This document shows, piece after piece, positions 1 to 13,700 of a stretch of 64,000 nt of DNA (the first letter of the stretch is position 1; each line of letters opens with the position of its first letter). The translations under genes and the position numbers were made by a program. The stretch is from Himantopus leucocephalus. Taxonomy: Eukaryota > Chordata > Aves > Charadriiformes > Recurvirostridae. The DNA is taken from NCBI GenBank assembly GCA_003993805.1, contig RSEF01000026.1, positions 2,723,008 through 2,787,007 of the forward strand. Reading direction: 5' to 3'. A model generated the notes under the pieces. It made no database searches. It worked only from the letters and a program-made list of their open reading frames with translations, and had not been told where the DNA came from.

Positions 1-2960
1 CATGAAGTATCATAGGTAGATAATTACATGGTAGCTGGAGGTGCCACGGAAGTATGATTGATAGCTGGATCGAGAGATGAGTAGATGGAGAAACGAGTGT
101 GAAGAGATGGAAGGAGACGACTCTTCCGAACAGAGTAATCTCTCGTCTGTGTAACTCATGACAAGAAAAACGCTCAAGTCAACACACACCCACGTGTGTA
201 TACAGTTGGCAAATTTTGTAAAATCCTGTTAAAACCTCAGAATAACTTTATAAATAAAAACTTTGCTGTCTTGAGGTTTAGCACAAAGGAAGAAAACAGG
301 AGTTGTGAAGCCTACGTCCTTCTGCAGCAGTTTACAAGGCAGCGGGGATGTGCCCAAGGCTTTTGCTTTAAGCACTGTTTTTTGGGGATGGCATCAATGC
401 GGGGTTCACCAACAACCTCCTTTTTTTCAGCTTGCGTCCCACTGCCTGCAAACCGGTCGTTGCAGCAGAGGGACAGGGGTGGCTGGATGGTGCCTCAGCT
501 GGAAGGACCCTCTGCAGCCCCCGTCCCCCCCCCCGGCAGGGGGATGCGGTGCTCTGGGGAGAGCAGGACTCCTGGCACGGAGCTGAGCTGGGGGCTTATT
601 GCTGCGCACAGGCAGAGGAATAACGGGTCTGGGTTATTCTGGCAGGGTTAAGAGAAAACGGAACGAAGGGAAAACTCAGTTTATGGACAAAATGCAACAA
701 TACAACAACGAAAAAGCAGCGCGGTGCTGAGTGCTGTGCTCAGACCTGAGGAGAGGTCTCTTCTCCAGCAGCCGAGCTGCGGGCAGACCCCAGTCCCCTG
801 AATCCCCCCACCCCAGGGATCCGGGCAGCACGAGGCTGTCCTGCGGGGAGCAGCCCACCAGTCCCTGGTCCCCCAAGACTCCTGGCCGGTCTCCGGAGGG
901 GGACCTGGGACTCTGCTGCCATCTGAGTGCACATCGCTGAAAACGGTCCTGAGCTGGGGAGAGAACGTGCGGGGGAGGAAGGAGATTCATCCTGGGAAGC
1001 TGTCTATCAGGAAAACCCTATTATGTGTGCTATTGACAGAGATTAATTTATTGTTAAAGAGATCTCTCTGATTCCATTAAGGAAAACGCTAAGGCACCTA
1101 ACAAATTTGCTGACCCGGTTCAGGCTGTTTGCTTGTCAGTCAAACTAATGCACCCTGGCACTTCCCAAGTTAATTTGCTGCCTAGGTTAGCCAGCCTCAC
1201 GGCTATGACACCTTATAAATCAAGTTTCCTCAAAACTAATGTTTGCATACCCGTATTAGTAACATCACAAAAAAACCTGCGTGCTCTCTGCAGTTCAGAG
1301 GCTCCAAATGTGATGAGAAGCGTTAACAAAAAGCAAGTTTAAGTGAGAAGTGTCAGAGCTGTCCCCCCTGCGCATCAGGGGACTCCCGCACGCATCCCAG
1401 CGACGATCTCCAGTTAAATATTTGCGCTGCCTGTGTACAATTGGGGTCATCTCTCTAAATTCCTCTAATCTCTTCATCTGTCTGTTTCTTTTATAAGATT
1501 GACTAAACATGTAGATCCTGAGCTGCAGCAGAAAGAGAGGAGGTGCCCACAGTAAGTCCGTTGGGAGCAATTACTACAGATGAGTTTAGTCTTAATTTGT
1601 TGGGGTGGGGGGGAAGATCAAAAGGAAATTTCTCCTCCACTGCAGGAAAAGCAGATATAACAGCTGCCAGCTGGGGAGGAAGGAGCTATTTTGGTATTCG
1701 GATAAATCAGCTTTTTAAAGCGCAGTAACGGACAGAGCTGCAGATTGATCATTAGGGCCGTGGCAGGGCAGCGGGTTGGAGCGGCTTTGTGAGAGCAGCG
1801 GAGGAGTGCGGATGCCGGCAGCTCCGTGTGTGCTTTTACACGTTGCTTGCAGCAGCAGCAGCGTTTTACAGCCGGTCCTGTGGCTGCGTGGCTGGGCAGC
1901 GTCGCTTCTGCATGGGCTTCGTACCATGGAAATAAAATAAAAAAATTCTCCAGAGACTGTTAAGAGAGAATTTCATCAAAACTCTTTGCTCCCCGCCTCA
2001 CACTGCTTTCACATGTGATCTACATCAAAGCATCCAAGAACTATTTGGAGCTCCACTAACAGCAGAGCGAGTGGTTTCCACCCAAAGCAGAAATCTACAG
2101 AGACCTGCTCCTCTTTACTGGCAAGCCCGACACATCAGCCTCTCCCGGGAAGGCGGTGGATGCAGCCCGCCTCTGCTCCCACCGAGCTGGAGCCCCTGCT
2201 GCCGTCCCCGGCACGGTCCCCTCTGCAGGGCAGGTCACCGCTGGAGAGCCGGAGGTCACCCCTTGTGCCTCCCATCTCCTACTCCTAGCAGCAGAAAACT
2301 CCTCGCCCTCTCCTCCCCTTGCCCTAAGGGCTCCTCTGCTGATCCTGCGTGCAGGAGTCGGAGCGGTTTATTTTCTGCCTTCCCAGGACCTGGTGCTGGG
2401 TGCTGTTTCCTACCCGGGAGCTGTGAGCGGAGCCCTTCCTGCGGCCGCTGCGAGGCTTTGGAGTTGGGGGTGCCTCGGCAGAAAACTTTGTAGTAAATGC
2501 AAATATATAGCAATATATAGCACAGTGGAGATTTAAAAGTGTAATATCCTATAAAGCATCAGCAGTATAAATTAGTCATTATTAAGATATGCCAATAGGA
2601 TGAGTATATTTAGGTTTTATATGTTGGAAAAGATAAAAAAAGACCATCACCGTGTGAAGGACCTTATAACCTCCCTCCCCATGCCCCTTTCTGGGCTCAG
2701 CCCGAGCTGCTGGTCCCTGCGAGCTCCGTCCCTGCGAGGGCTGCGCAGGTACAGGGACGCACGTGGAAAGCAAGACCGTGGGCATTCGCTCCCTGTGGGT
2801 CCATCTGAGCAGCAGCGCTCCCAGTCCAGTGGTGGGAAAGCCAGTGCTGGTGTGGCTGGGAGCTTGCACTGGTCGTGGAGAGAGCGAGATGGGGTGTAGG
2901 GGAATAGGAGCTCTCTCTTCCAGATGGCAGCGGGGGAGCAAGCCCACATGGGTGACAGGG
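1..2960. other. Upstream non-coding DNA, no gene seen
   Basis: The first 125 bases are a degenerate GATA/GATGG-rich simple repeat. The rest alternates AT-rich and GC-rich stretches with only short, overlapping open frames on both strands that show no domain or codon pattern. Nothing else can be supported. Confidence 0.6.
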
Positions 2961-3079
2961 GAAGGTGGCATTTAATGACCCCAGAGCCGTACCCCAACTT
3001 CTTTCCCCAATGTCTGAGCTCCCCGGGCTGGCTGAGCTGCCTGCCCTTCCACCCCATCCATTACACCCCACGGCAATGC

Positions 3080-3600
3080 CATGCAGACACCAGTACCAAT
3101 TTACTTGATAAATTCTGCTGCTTGTTATTTGAGGGATCGGACAGGCCTCGCACTTTCGGGAGATTAATTTTTGATTTATTGTCGGCTACAATGATTTATT
3201 CTGATCCTTCCCCAGGGAAAAGACAGGGCTGTAAATATTTTAAATGCCGTTGGCTGGTGACAAGAAGCATTGCTGGATGGTAACAGGGTGGATGGGGGAT
3301 TGAAATCATAGCAGCCTTTCTACTAAATTACTTAGAGGCAACTCCAAATGTCTGCTGGTCTGTTTGAACAGAGGCAGAGGAAGAGGGAAAGAAACCCCGC
3401 CACATGTTAAATTGTTATCTTATTAACTGAGACGACGTTCTTGGCTTTCTCCATTTGCCCTCGGAGCCGCGGCTGCTGATTGCAATGAATTGAATTTCAA
3501 AGCATGATATGGCCTCGCTAAGAGCACATTGTGCTCCCTGGTGAGAAAGAGAGGCAACTAATAAGAACTGCATTTTAAAACAGGCCAAATAACCAAACGG
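3080..3600. promoter_or_regulatory. Candidate conserved regulatory block
   Basis: This AT-rich stretch contains several TAAT/ATTA-type homeodomain cores, CAAT-like and TGACAA-like motifs, and no repeat or coding signature. It has two parts, about 3090-3270 and 3410-3600, separated by plain sequence. The composition resembles vertebrate developmental enhancers near neural adhesion genes. This is an inference from composition only, since no alignment was possible. Confidence 0.25.
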
Positions 3601-5455
3601 AACACCCCCGGCAAGGGGCTGTTGGAGCCCTTCTGCATCTATCTGAGATCTCGGAGTGCTTTCCAGCCGGGGGTGAGCATCCCACTGTCCCCATCCTATA
3701 GGTGTGGGCCAGAAGGGGCAATCACGAGGTCACTTAATGAACCAGCAGCAGAGCTAGGAGTGGCCCTTGGGTCTCCTGAGAGACTGGCCAGTGTCCTGGC
3801 CGCTGGGTCCCACTGCTTCTCAGGAAAGGGCTCAGGAGTCCCAAAGAGGCTCGGTGGTTTTAACCACTAGGACAACTCTCCACTGCCAAGGAAATGCCCC
3901 AAAACTTCCTTGCTTGACCGCTGCCTGAGCTGGACTTTGCTCTGACCCCAGCTGTTGTGGCAGAAACCTTCCCGTGGAGGAGTGCGAGGGATCTCAGGGT
4001 GGTCTCAAGCGCAAAGGTAGGAGCTGTGGTGCTCCCTGCTCCTCCGTACGAGACATCCCTGGTGGTGTGTTCTTGATGCTGTGCTTTATCGATGATGTGA
4101 GGAGCCGGATCAAAGAGAAGCTAGATACAGCTCTTGGGGGAGAGCAAAAACACAGCGTCTCCTGCTAAGTTATGCAAAATATGCAAATAAGTTTCTCTTT
4201 TTAAAGATACTTTTCATGCCCTTCTCCAAAAGTTTGAGAAAAGTGAAAGTATTTAGAACTTGAGTTTTCTTCAGGATCCCCCTTTTTCTCTCCTTCCACA
4301 CAAGGATGATGCTCGCGCACGTCCGTGCCGATGCTGGTGATGGCAGCCTGTTCCTTGCCGGGCCCCGACGCAGGATGAGATTTGTGTCACGGCTCTTTCC
4401 CAGCACCGCAAACCAAAACCCTCCCACGACCTGCCGAGACGCATAGTCTGTCAGGGGGGACAGCTGGAAATCGGATAGCATCCCTTGCAGTATTTTGATA
4501 GATTTCCCGTGGAGTAGCCTTTCTTCTCTGCCTGCCGAAGCCCCTGTGCTCAGATCCGTCAGCCCTGCTTGTTTGCAGAGCGCTAATCAACAGCAGTTAT
4601 TCGGATCCCAGCTGTGTCGTGTGCTTCCCCATAAACTTAATGGTGTGTGAAGAGGCAGCACGCACAGCGCTCAAGCAGGGCTTGGGGGTAACCTTCTGTT
4701 TTCATGCCCTCAGTTCACTCCACCGCTAATTCCTTTGCTCGTTTTCCATCAGTGCTTTGAGATCCTCAGCCCTCGAGAAAGGCAAGAGACTTTGTCCGCG
4801 CATCTTCTTTTTCCCCGGTGTGTCTGTGCTGCGATGCTGCTGACGGGTGGATACTCAGCGCCGCGTTTTCCTTCTCCTCAGAGACCCTTCCACCTCTCTT
4901 CATCCATCAGCGACGCCACCCCAAATCTCCTCTGGTTGGGTTGTTCCCAAGCTCCCTTTGCCACCTGCCAGCAAGAGGAGGCTGTTGGCCATCGGTGTGC
5001 AACACTTGCACACATCAAGGTGACAATCACACACCACCAGTGTCACCCACGTGGCATTTTACCTGCTCTTGTGTCCCTCTGCAAGCAGCCAGCACGGTGC
5101 CCAGGGTGGGCAGGTCCCCCAGCCCCGGTAGCGGTACGCCTGCGGGGGGAGGAGGACACGGTGCCCACCAGCATCCCGAAATAATGCTCCCAGCCCCTGT
5201 TAGCAGAGCTGTCGTGCGAGGGTGCAGCATCCCCCCCGGCAGCTCCCAGCCCATCCATCTCTGGCACCGAAGCGCGGAGAGGGCTCTGTGCCAGCAGCGG
5301 TGGCTCCCTTCCTTTGCTTCTCTTTTTTTTTAATTTTTTTTTTTTTTGCCTGAACAGCAAATAAAATCCTTTCCTCCTGCTGCTAAATTGGAAAGAAAGG
5401 AAAAAAAACCCAAAACAAAACAACACTCCCCTCCCTAACCTAACAATAAGCATCT
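3601..5455. other. Upstream non-coding DNA, no gene seen
   Basis: Mixed-composition sequence with scattered short open frames and no recognised repeat. Poly-T and poly-A runs at about 5321-5347 and 5400-5420 are low complexity. Confidence 0.6.
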
Positions 5456-5810
5456 TGGAGGAAAAAAAAATAACTGGAGCATTGAAGATAAAAGAACGGC
5501 TGTTAAATGAAAATGTTGAGGCAGAAAGGCATTAGACAGCACCAGTAATTGTTAATTTGTACTCAGATTTAGTACGAAAGGGCTTTTATTACTTCAAATA
5601 TGCATTTATTCTGGTTTTCCGTTTGGAGCAGTAACACGCAGATGAGCTTTCAAACCCCCAAGGTATTGGGCAAAATAAAAAATAAAAAATAAATCCTTTA
5701 ATGGATTTTTCAAGTCTCTAGTCCCAGCAACCATTTTTTATTTTTTTTTTTTTTATTAGTGTTTAGAGCAATACAGCGTGCAATTACAGCAGCACGATGG
5801 GCGCACCGTT
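5456..5810. promoter_or_regulatory. AT-rich candidate regulatory block
   Basis: This AT-rich block has TTAAT, TAATTG, TTATTACTTC and ATGCAT-type motifs, followed by A-rich (AAAAAT)n at about 5680-5692 and a T-rich run at 5735-5757. It could be a homeodomain/POU-bound enhancer or simply AT-rich neutral DNA. There is no coding potential. Confidence 0.22.
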
Positions 5811-6375
5811 AATTGGCTGAACTCCTTAGGGAAGGGAAGGCACCGCTGGGGGGGGCAGGCAGGGTCCCCCCGGGGGGGTCCTGGGTCCGTACTTGTTGTG
5901 TGGGGAAGGCAGAGACCGCGCTGCAGAGCTGAGCGCTGCAGTCGCAGGAGCCCACCTTAGGCGACAGCCCCTGCTCCCGCGAGCTCATGCTATACACACC
6001 AAAATTAGAAAAAAAACCCCAACAATTATTTCTGCTCTGTCACAGGCGGGGAGTGAAGGCAGTAACTTATTTGCGTCGGAGCAACGGGAGCCCCCAGCAG
6101 TGCTGAACCAACCCCGCGTGCCAGCCCGCTGCTCCCCATTTAGTTTAGTTTTGGCTCCGCTGCCCTCCCACCGACTGATGAGTTGAATCCCTGCCTGCGC
6201 CGACTCGTCCCTGCCCGCGCCAGGAAAGGCAAGCGGGAGCCCTGGGTGCCCCCCGCGCCGCGGCCGAAGTGATGCTGGTGGGTGGCTGTGACCGAAGCGT
6301 CTGTCTTGGGCACTGAGGGCTTGAGCGTGATGTAAAGGGGCTTTAGGAGAGTTTTCTGCCATGCAGAGATATTTT
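5811..6375. other. GC-rich non-coding DNA
   Basis: GC-rich sequence with short overlapping open frames on both strands. No domain, repeat or splice arrangement was recognised. Confidence 0.5.
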
Positions 6376-6680
6376 TTTTCCCCTGCGAGAAATATTCTGG
6401 TTTAAATGGGAATCGATTCAGGGAAGTCTGACAGACGAATACTATAAACAAGATCAAATGAATTTATGACTGTTGTCCCTTCGAGCTTGATAATCAATGA
6501 GCTGTCGGGGGAAAGATGCTAGAGCGGCAAAGCGCGGGCTGTATGTCAGCAAAAGTAAAAGTAAAAGTCAAATCAGGCACCGTCGACGCTTGCGGTTGCC
6601 TTTGAGACGTGTGCGGGCTGGAAAATTATTTGATTTACTGAGTTCACCTGAAGCTGGCTAAATCCTGGCACAGCCTGCTC
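6376..6680. promoter_or_regulatory. Candidate regulatory block with AAAAGT triplet repeat
   Basis: A moderately AT-rich block with ATCGATT, TTTATGAC, AATCAATGA and ATTATTTGATTTA motifs. Three direct copies of AAAAGT lie at 6551-6568, followed by CAAATC. The three hexamers resemble an interferon-response or PRDM1-like spacing, but this may be chance. Inference only. Confidence 0.22.
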
Positions 6681-9600
6681 ACCGCCTCCCGTCTGCGACC
6701 GCTGAGGCGTACGCGCGGGCACTGCAACCCACGAGTCGCTGCTTTCCTGCGCTATTTACTTACACTTTGCATCTTTTGCCGATTACTCGCGTTGCTTTAA
6801 CACACACCTTCCCCACCTCCGGGTCTGCGTAGTGTCTCCTCCGGGGACGCTCCGGACCTGCCCCGGCAGGGACCTGCTCCCGCACCGCCGGGGTTTGTTG
6901 CGTGTTGTCTGTGTAGGCGCAGCCGTTGCCACCTCGTTAATGATCTGTGTGCGTCCTGCAGCTTTATGATCTGCTGTTCTCTCTGAAGAACTCGGTTTTC
7001 TTACTAGTTTGTGGCAGAGGCTCCCAGCGGGTGGGTTTTACTGCCTGAATTGCAGGGTTGGGACAGCCTCATCTCGGTCTGGTCCATTAACGAGTAATCA
7101 CTTTCTCTCCAGCCCAGATTCGGGTTGCGTTTGCTTCTCATCTCGTTTTCTTTAGCTCGGAGTGAGCTTTGAACTGTGTTGTGCAGGGCCGGGAATCATG
7201 AATAAGAACCAGCCCGCCCCTCTCCATTCCCATCGCCCGTTCGGTGCCTCTGAACCGATGGGGATTCGTCTCGTTCAGTCCCACGGAGCACCAGGAGGGG
7301 TGGGGGGATGAGCAGAGGACTTGGTCTCTGGAGGATGCAAGCAGGGACACCTATTGCAGGGTGGGCAGCTCTTTAGCACCATAAAGCCCGAGATGTAATG
7401 ACTGAGGCACAATAAAAAGCATTAACAGCTAAATCCTTTGCAGAGGTCCTACAAACTCCTCGATGCAAGAACCCCCCTGTTCCTCGGGATCACCCCAAGA
7501 CCCTCCTCGTGCTCAGTTGGACCCTTGGATCCCCCACCCTCTAGATTCACATTCACGCCCACGGTGGTCAGTGTCTGCAGACGGGATACCAAAGTTAATA
7601 CCTGCACCGGTGAGCAGAGATCCAGAACAGTGGTTTCTGGCCTCAAAAGCCCACCAGTTAATCCCAGCCTTCACGCTTGCTCCGCAGCGGAGCTCGGGGA
7701 GCCTGGGAGCACCAGGGCTGCACAAGCCAGGCCACCCCCCCCGGCCCTGCCGTGAGCATCCTTCCCCGCGCCCGGCCAGCGATAAACATGTCAGATGCAC
7801 TAAGCTTGCGAGGATCGATTCCCTTCACAGGATCAACAAAGCAATTTGCTGTCTAGGTCTTGTTCTGCTGTGAATAATAAGCAGCCATGGAAGCCTGGCC
7901 CGTGTAACATCTTGTGCACTTGAAATTTGGAAACCATCGGGAACTGTAAAGGCAGGGAGCGGAAAAAGCGCGGAGGGGGAAAGGAGGGAGGGAAATTCCA
8001 GCCACTGATTGTCGGCATCATGGTCTTCTCAGACACCTAATCTATTAAGGGCTCTTGAGTCCTGCAAGTAACTGGTGGGCACTAACTGAGCGGGGTGTGA
8101 AAGTGCCTCTGCAGCGGGAAGGGGGCAGCGCCGCTCTGCCCACCGCCCCAGCTCGGAGAGCACAGGTCACCGCCGGGGCGGTGGGGTGGCTTGGGTTGCT
8201 CCACTGGTTGGTCATCATCTTATTTCGTGTAGAGCCTCTCTCCTTAAAAGCTTCCTTTTAAAATTAGTTCTCCTGTCCTGCCTGAGGGCATCCACAGCTT
8301 TGCAGGGCAGGGGATGCTGAGCAGCTGGACATCTCCATCCCTGCAGCTCTGCGGAACAAGAACGAACTCCCAAGGACAGATCTCNTGTACGGAGCTTAGC
8401 TCTTGCCATCTCCCCACACTTTCTCTCCACGTGCAGCTCAGCCTCTGGTCACTGGGAAGTGCGTTATTCTCCAGTGGACCCACCGTCACCTCACCAGCAC
8501 TGCTTGTGCCAGCGAGCCCAGTGATGAAAATGCAAGAGCTGTATCCTCCTTAAGCAACCACACCAGCTCATTAAGTACCTTCCACAACAACCCGTGCGGA
8601 AGGCAGTTTTTGCCTGATGCACCCAAAGCCTTGCAGATCCCCCCTCCCTAGGGGATGCAACCAAAGCCAGATCCCGGTGCTGCACGCACAGGGTCCAGGC
8701 GTGAAGACACACAGACCCACGCCTGTGGTGTGTGCTCTACCTAAGATCAGATGCAAAAGCAGCTGCTGTTTTCACAAGGTCACATAATTAATGGGAAACT
8801 CAGAGAAAGAGTACGAGGAATGACCCGTGCATGAAATGACACATGCCCGTTCCCAGGGCCAGCCGTACCAGCCCTGCCCAAAAGCCACAGGAGACGCGCT
8901 CAGCTCTATCTTTGACAGAGGTATTTTGTCTCTTTTGCTCCCCAGAGTGTTTTCCGGATACCAACATCAGTCCATTAACATTGAACCCAGCCCTCCTTCC
9001 CCTTAGCAACAGCATCAATATTTATGATGTGTAGCTAATGCAGTCTACTTATGTGATTTCTAGGATTTCAGGTGGGAATTCTTTGTACAAAAGACCTCTA
9101 TTACCTTTCAGTATAGGATGCTGCTGTTCACCTTCAGAACAAGCATTATGGATCTGCAATCTTTCTTTTACAAGCTCTTTCATGCTGAAGAGACCCAGCC
9201 CGCAGCTGCTTCTTAATCACGGATAACTTAAGTGGGAATATAGGTACCAGAAACCCACCTAATACGAATTGCTCTGCTTAGGAAGGTTTCTGTAAGTGTC
9301 TGAAAAGGATCAAGCCTATTGATTAATTAACCAATAACCTATATACCGGCTTCGGCGCAAACTCTGCAGCTGTGGGCTTGTGTCACTTTGCTGCCTTCAG
9401 TCACACAAAATGGTGAGCAAGTCGAGCACCCTCAGCGTTGGCTTCATCAGCTTCTTGCCTGAAACGGCCGTTTGAAAGACTCTGAAAAGTCTGTACCGGG
9501 GCATAACGGAGAGCGCGGAGGTAGATCGGTGGTGATGGAGGGAGACTGATGTTGTGGGTAAAAATTTGGTCTTTGTCTTTTGAGTAGGGCGAACGTTGCG

Positions 9601-10600
9601 GGGCTGATGAATGGTGGGTGCTAACAAATTCATTGGAGTTTGAAATACTGTTGTGAGCAGCCCATGGAGCGCCGAGGAGAGCGCTGCCTGTGAGACCGCT
9701 CTCGAAGGCAGGGTGCAGGAATCCTTGTGTCGTGGAGCTCGTGAGGGTATAAATATGTGTACAGACCTGCAGTGTCTTCCCTGGGCTCTTCTCCCCGCCC
9801 CACAAGCTGCTGCCGGGACACAGCAGCTCTGTGCTGCTGCAGTTTCGCGCGTCCTCTTGTTGTTCAGTGAGGGCTTCAATTTTTTAAAGGGGGTGACTCT
9901 GGAAGGGCATTCATCCTCCCTGGCAGCAAAGGCTTCCTGCAGGGGGGATCCTTTTCAGCTCACTGCCCGGCTAAGGAGGACTGGGGGAAGTTTGTCTGTT
10001 GGTTGTTTTTTTTTTTCTTTTTCATATAAATAGGATATTCAGCCAGAGTGGTGTTTTCAAGTCAAGCAAAAACATTGCTGAGTGTTGATCAAGTCCCCTG
10101 TGCTTTGTTTTTGTTCAGACATGGTCATTTAAAGAAGGAACCAAATACTTTGTATGACTCACCGAAATTACCATACCTCCCTCCCTCCTTCCTTGCTTTT
10201 CCTGGGATTAACTGTCTGTGCAAGTCTAACCTGGGCTTTCCCGGCTGTGCCTTGCGTCTGCTGTCTTCTCTGGACCCTTTAATTCATCTGTGGTTTATAC
10301 AATCCCAGAGTTTCCCACCGCTCCCCAGGAGAGAGATTGCTTTAGGACTGACACGTGCCAGACACCGTGCAACCAGCGCGACGTTTCCCCTCTTGGCGCT
10401 AAAGCCCCCTGGAAGGCAGGAGGGACGAGGCAGCAGTTATCCGAGGGATGGCCCAAATGCTGAGAAAGCCTTTAATGCTCCCAGCACTGGGACTGGGACT
10501 GTCAGAGCAACGTCCTTCAGACTCAAAACTTCTCGCTGCTGCGGCGAAGCCGCTGCCCTTTCCTGCCTAGGGCATCTAGCAGCCCAAACCCAGAACGCTA
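6681..10600. other. Upstream non-coding DNA, no gene seen
   Basis: Mixed sequence with no recognised repeat or exon. It contains a single N at 8385. The longest open frames (for example 186 codons at 10048-10608 on +) have no recognisable domain. Confidence 0.6.
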
Positions 10601-10760
10601 GTTGTTAAAAACAGTTGACTGATGATTATGCTCCCTCTCTTTTAATTAAAAGCCTGGCATTTACAAATCAAAAATATCCACACCGGGATTTTTCCTGCCC
10701 TGGTATTTTAAATAATAATTGTTAATTATTAATTATTCATGATTAATGAATGTTTTGCAC
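10601..10760. promoter_or_regulatory. Dense TAAT/ATTA homeodomain-site cluster
   Basis: Bases 10706-10752 hold overlapping TAAT and ATTA cores on both strands within about 47 bases. A further TTTAATTAAAA lies at about 10640. Clusters of this kind are bound by homeodomain factors in neural enhancers, but an AT-rich stretch can also produce them by chance. Confidence 0.3.
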
Positions 10761-13700
10761 ATCTAAATGTCTTCCTTCCAGACAACCTTGTAAAATCATC
10801 TGCTATAATTGTGAGAAATCTGCTAGGCGAGTGATAGCGGTGAACGTCCTACGTCCTTCTGGGGCTCCAGTGGAAATGCAGCACAGCTTGGCTAATATAT
10901 GGCCAAACTCGTCACCAGGGACGAGGCACTAGCCTTTGGTAGCTAGTGGGGTTGCTCCTTGGCTGTGCTCAGTTACACCTGCCTGCAAGTACAGGAAGCC
11001 CATTTTGATCCTGCTGTCGGTAGGAGGCTGCCTGGATCACCTCCAGTGACAAAACTGCAGACGGAGGGGCTGCAGACACCCCCTCCTGCGCAGCGCAGCG
11101 GCGGGGGCTGCTGGAGGAGGGGTCCAAGGCACGCAGCGAGGGAGAACACAACCTCTGGGGTTTGAGACCAACACGTCCAAGTTAAGAGCCTAAAGATCAG
11201 CTCTAAAACATTGATCCCAGCTCAAGGGCTCGGTGGGTTGATGTTCAGGAGTGCTCGGTGTGTAACTGTCTTCTTGACTTCGCTCTACAAAGACAACTAC
11301 AGAGGAGCGGTTTGGTGACAGCCACCGCTGCTTGACAGTCCCTCCAGCACCTTGTCTTTCTCAACTCATTGGTTTCTTCTGGGTCACCTTTTTCTTGTAG
11401 GATTCACAGCCAGGTTTCAGGTTTTCTGTCTTCTTTTTCTCTGTCTGTGCAAAGTCAGTAGAAAACAGTGGTCCAGCCTCACTGCGACTGCCTTGTAACG
11501 TTTACCTCCATGGCGGTGCAAAGCCTTGGGCAAACTGGCTGTGAGGCCAGTTCCCTCCGGGATGCACCCTCAGCCCGACCAAGCAGGCAAGTAAGATACT
11601 CTTGTGGGTTGTGTGCACCCTAAAGGCAGCGGGTTTCTTTGCTGGGGCTCACTTTCTGCAGGATTTCTCACCTAGAGTTTTGCTAGAGTGGTTGCAAGAT
11701 GCTCCAGTGCCGTTTGCTCCCTTCTCGGGTCCAGCAAGCGTGCTGGCAGCAGAAATTGGTGTTTTGCTGCAATCTAGTGGTGTAGCTCGTGGAACAGGTT
11801 CATGATATTCACTTCAGGCTGAAGATAGACTCCCAAGCAGGTTTTCCCAGGCTCCAACAGGTAGAGCCTGACTTCTGCAGGAGCTGAGAGATACTTGTGT
11901 GTATGTGCTCTGTAGTAACAATTCCCTCGTCGAATTAAAGAAAACCAAAGCNGAAGATGGATATGGCACAAGATACACAGTGAAGAAAGGTGTTTCAGGA
12001 GATATAACGTTTTAAATTTGCTGTCTGGAGAGAGCTGGAAACCTTTAGCTTTCATGATGGGGCAACATTACTGGCTCCTTGCATAATGAGCAGCTGACTT
12101 ATGTTAGAAATCAAGGTGATAGAAGCACAGGCAAGACAGCCTGGTCTTTTCCAGCTGAGCACGCTCCTAATCCTCTGGCAGTAAATAAGTAAATGGGGAC
12201 GCTCAGTGCCCTTCAAGGCAGTAGAAGTGCTTACAGGGTGTGATGAGAGAGACGTGGAGATGGGCAGGGGAAAGGTAAAGGGTTGTGTGTTTGTGTTGGG
12301 GTATTTTTCCCCTCCTCGGGACCCTGAGGGGCTATAAGGGAATGACATAATTCAGCTTTCCCTTCAAATATATTTTCTTTGCCTTTGTATTTTTCCTATC
12401 CGCTTGCACAAAACAGGAGACGGGAGAGGGCGAGTGCTGGTGAGCACAGGGATGCAAGGGAAATCTGCCTGGCAGGGGGAAAAGCGGGGAAGATTGCTGG
12501 ACAAAGCTGCCTGAACTCTTGTATCTGTGATCTTGAAATCTATCTGGAAAAAACAGTATCAGAGCAAAACTTTGTTCACATTGAGCTGCTTAATATTTCA
12601 TGGTAAGCTGGTGTTAGACACGGGAGTCTCCAGGAACGCCTGGAGCTGTGCACCAGAGGTCTCAATGGCCTGGGGTGGCTGTGTAGCTGCCGTCAGCTGT
12701 GCCAGCGCCAGCGTGGTCCCCTCTGGGCTGATAGCACCCCTGGGCCCCCAAAACAGCCTCCCCACAGCCAGCATCCCACCGAGCGGTTCCCCAGGCCAGG
12801 TCTGGAGCTGTGAGCCTGGGGCCGCAAACTGCGCGGAGGAATTTGATCCAGGTAGAGAGGGGGGTATCAGGGGCAGTCTTTAGGGAACAACTGCTTTGGG
12901 ATGCTGCTTTGCAAAAACTTCTTAGGGTGAGTTCAGTTGGTGTCCCTGCTGGTTTGGGAACAGAAATGTCAGTATTTTTATCGCCTAACAAGTAAGACAT
13001 CTCAGGATTTCACCCACCTCTGTTTTGGGGTGGGTGCAGTCTCGATTGTCACAAGCAGGCAAATAAGGGTCTTGTTTCTATATCTAAAAGTTGAAGGAAA
13101 CCTTTCCTGGAATGAAGGCTGGAGCGTGCCTGGCTGACAGCAAGGAAATCTCTCCATGGGATGCAGAGCCCCCGCCTAGCCAGCGCCCAGTCACGGCAGC
13201 TCCTGTCCAAAAGACACATTAACAGCCCTGGGGAGGGAAAGCAGGCAATTCCTGGGAAGCAAAACTGTCCTTCCCAACAGGCGGCTGTGGCTCTTTGCTG
13301 TCAGTTTGGGTGTTAGAGGTGGCAAGTAAAGATTGACCAGAGAAATAAGCCTCATGCTTAATGCATGAGATGTTGGAGACCAGTGCCAGAGAGGCTCTGC
13401 TCCTGGAGCCTGCCCTGACACGGATCGCTCCTGAAGAGTCCCAGGCACGTAACAGAAAACACATCCAGCCGGTCCCTGCACTGCTCTGAGGAGGGCGATG
13501 GCCTGAAATGCTCCATGGGATCATAGTGATAACAGAGGTCTGGAGGATTGCTCAGCTGTATGGCTGAGGGTTCTTAATTTGGTGCAGGTCCTTTAATTGG
13601 ATCAACAGATCTCGCTCAGGTTTGCTGTTTTTCTCGCCTTTACTGGAGCCATTAACCTGACCCGGCTGCAATTCCTTTCCTTTGCTTCTGTGCCTGTACC

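Noticed and set aside
10048..10608. 186-codon open frame on the + strand upstream of NFASC
   Set aside because: No domain, no signal of codon bias, and no splice or promoter context.
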